From RGIG3009 sp045595845 (GTDB lineage Bacteria; Bacillota; Clostridia; Oscillospirales; Acutalibacteraceae), in contig JAZOBF010000033.1 of assembly GCA_045595845.1 (NCBI GenBank), forward strand, positions 1 through 32,097: a DNA stretch of 32,097 nucleotides. Reading direction: 5' to 3'. Made by a program: the position numbers and the translations under genes. Below the pieces are notes generated by a model. That model was not told the DNA's origin. It made no database searches and saw nothing but the letters and a program-made list of their open reading frames with translations. Every line of letters starts with the position of its first letter. The first letter of the stretch is position 1. Below are positions 31,837 through 32,097 of this stretch, one piece after another.

Positions 31837-32097
31837 TTAGAATAAACCGGTGATCTTGCCGCTTTCGTCGACATCAATGCGTTCGGCGGCGGGGGATTTG
31901 GGTAGGCCCGGCATGGTGAGAATATCACCCGTCAGCACGACGATAAAGCCCGCACCCGCAGAAATTTTGACATTCTTGATGGTAACGGTGAAGTCTTCGG
32001 GAGCGCCCAGTTTGGTGGGATCGTCCGAGAAGCTGTACTGCGTTTTGGCGATACAGACGGGGCAGTTCGCAAATCCGAGTTCGGTCAACTGCTGAAT
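31837..32097 (-). CDS. fhs: Formate-tetrahydrofolate ligase, C-terminal fragment
   Basis: The minus strand is open from the window edge to a TAA at 31837 (86 residues), so the 5' part lies outside the window. The fragment matches the conserved end of Fhs: PVCIAKTQYSFSDDP, LGAPEDFTVTI, SAGAGFIVVLTGDI and MPGLPKSPAAERIDVDE. Fhs forms 10-formyl-THF from formate, THF and ATP. It is part of one-carbon metabolism in Clostridia and the methyl branch of the Wood-Ljungdahl pathway. It converges on the his operon. Confidence 0.95.
   Translation of the reverse strand: MQQLTELGFANCPVCIAKTQYSFSDDPTKLGAPEDFTVTIKNVKISAGAGFIVVLTGDILTMPGLPKSPAAERIDVDESGKITGLF

Noticed and set aside
1..32097. CRISPR arrays, tRNA or rRNA genes, insertion sequences, origins
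   Set aside because: I found no regularly spaced repeats, no cloverleaf-like sequence, no rRNA-like conserved blocks and no transposase or terminal inverted repeats in the gaps between genes.

Overview
The window is bacterial chromosome, most likely from an anaerobic, spore-forming (or formerly spore-forming) Bacillota of class Clostridia, possibly Oscillospirales. The reasons are T-box leaders, strong TTGACA/TATAAT-type promoters, AGGAGG ribosome-binding sites, a spoVAD fragment, a HisZ/short-HisG pair with a YerC/HisR-type regulator, ferredoxin-linked 2-oxoacid metabolism and the end of an fhs gene. Family-level placement is a guess. Most of the window has moderate, roughly balanced base composition; about 1-1210 is clearly AT-richer and looks acquired.

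Left edge (1-1950, minus strand): an unidentified membrane protein running off the window, preceded by an AbiEi/DUF6088-like winged-helix protein whose promoter lies inside a concentric inverted repeat. This AT-rich block abuts a spoVAD gene that has lost its last third.

Centre-left (2039-15858) is the most interesting part. Two transcription units diverge from back-to-back promoters, and three T-box leaders control three units. My specifier predictions are Leu (CTC), Ile (ATC) and Val (GTC). The Leu-type leader precedes a 2-isopropylmalate-synthase-like protein whose catalytic metal site is gone but whose regulatory domain is kept, plus a sugar-isomerase-like barrel fused to an acyl-CoA synthetase. 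The Ile-type and Val-type leaders precede two paralogous XRE-HTH/cupin/AMP-ligase fusions. The Val unit continues with a P-loop ATPase, a four-subunit 2-oxoacid:ferredoxin oxidoreductase and a leucine-dehydrogenase-type enzyme. Read together, these suggest starvation-induced assembly of Leu, Ile and Val from branched-chain carboxylic acids: activation to acyl-CoA, reductive carboxylation to the 2-oxoacid, then amination. The chemistry is known from anaerobes; the T-box wiring, fused regulators and pseudoenzyme are what look new.

Centre-right (15859-24009): a seven-gene arginine operon argGHCJBDF with a perfect-consensus promoter, an ArgR box just upstream and a second, near-perfect box about 148 bp further upstream.

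Right (24038-31822): a complete-looking histidine operon led by a TrpR-family regulator (hisR/yerC type), then hisZ, hisG, hisD, hisC, hisB, hisH, hisA, hisF and hisIE. No histidinol-phosphatase gene is present. A palindrome sits between the -35 and -10 of its promoter. The right edge holds the 3' end of fhs, convergent with the his operon across a shared bidirectional terminator. I saw no tRNA, rRNA, CRISPR array or insertion sequence.
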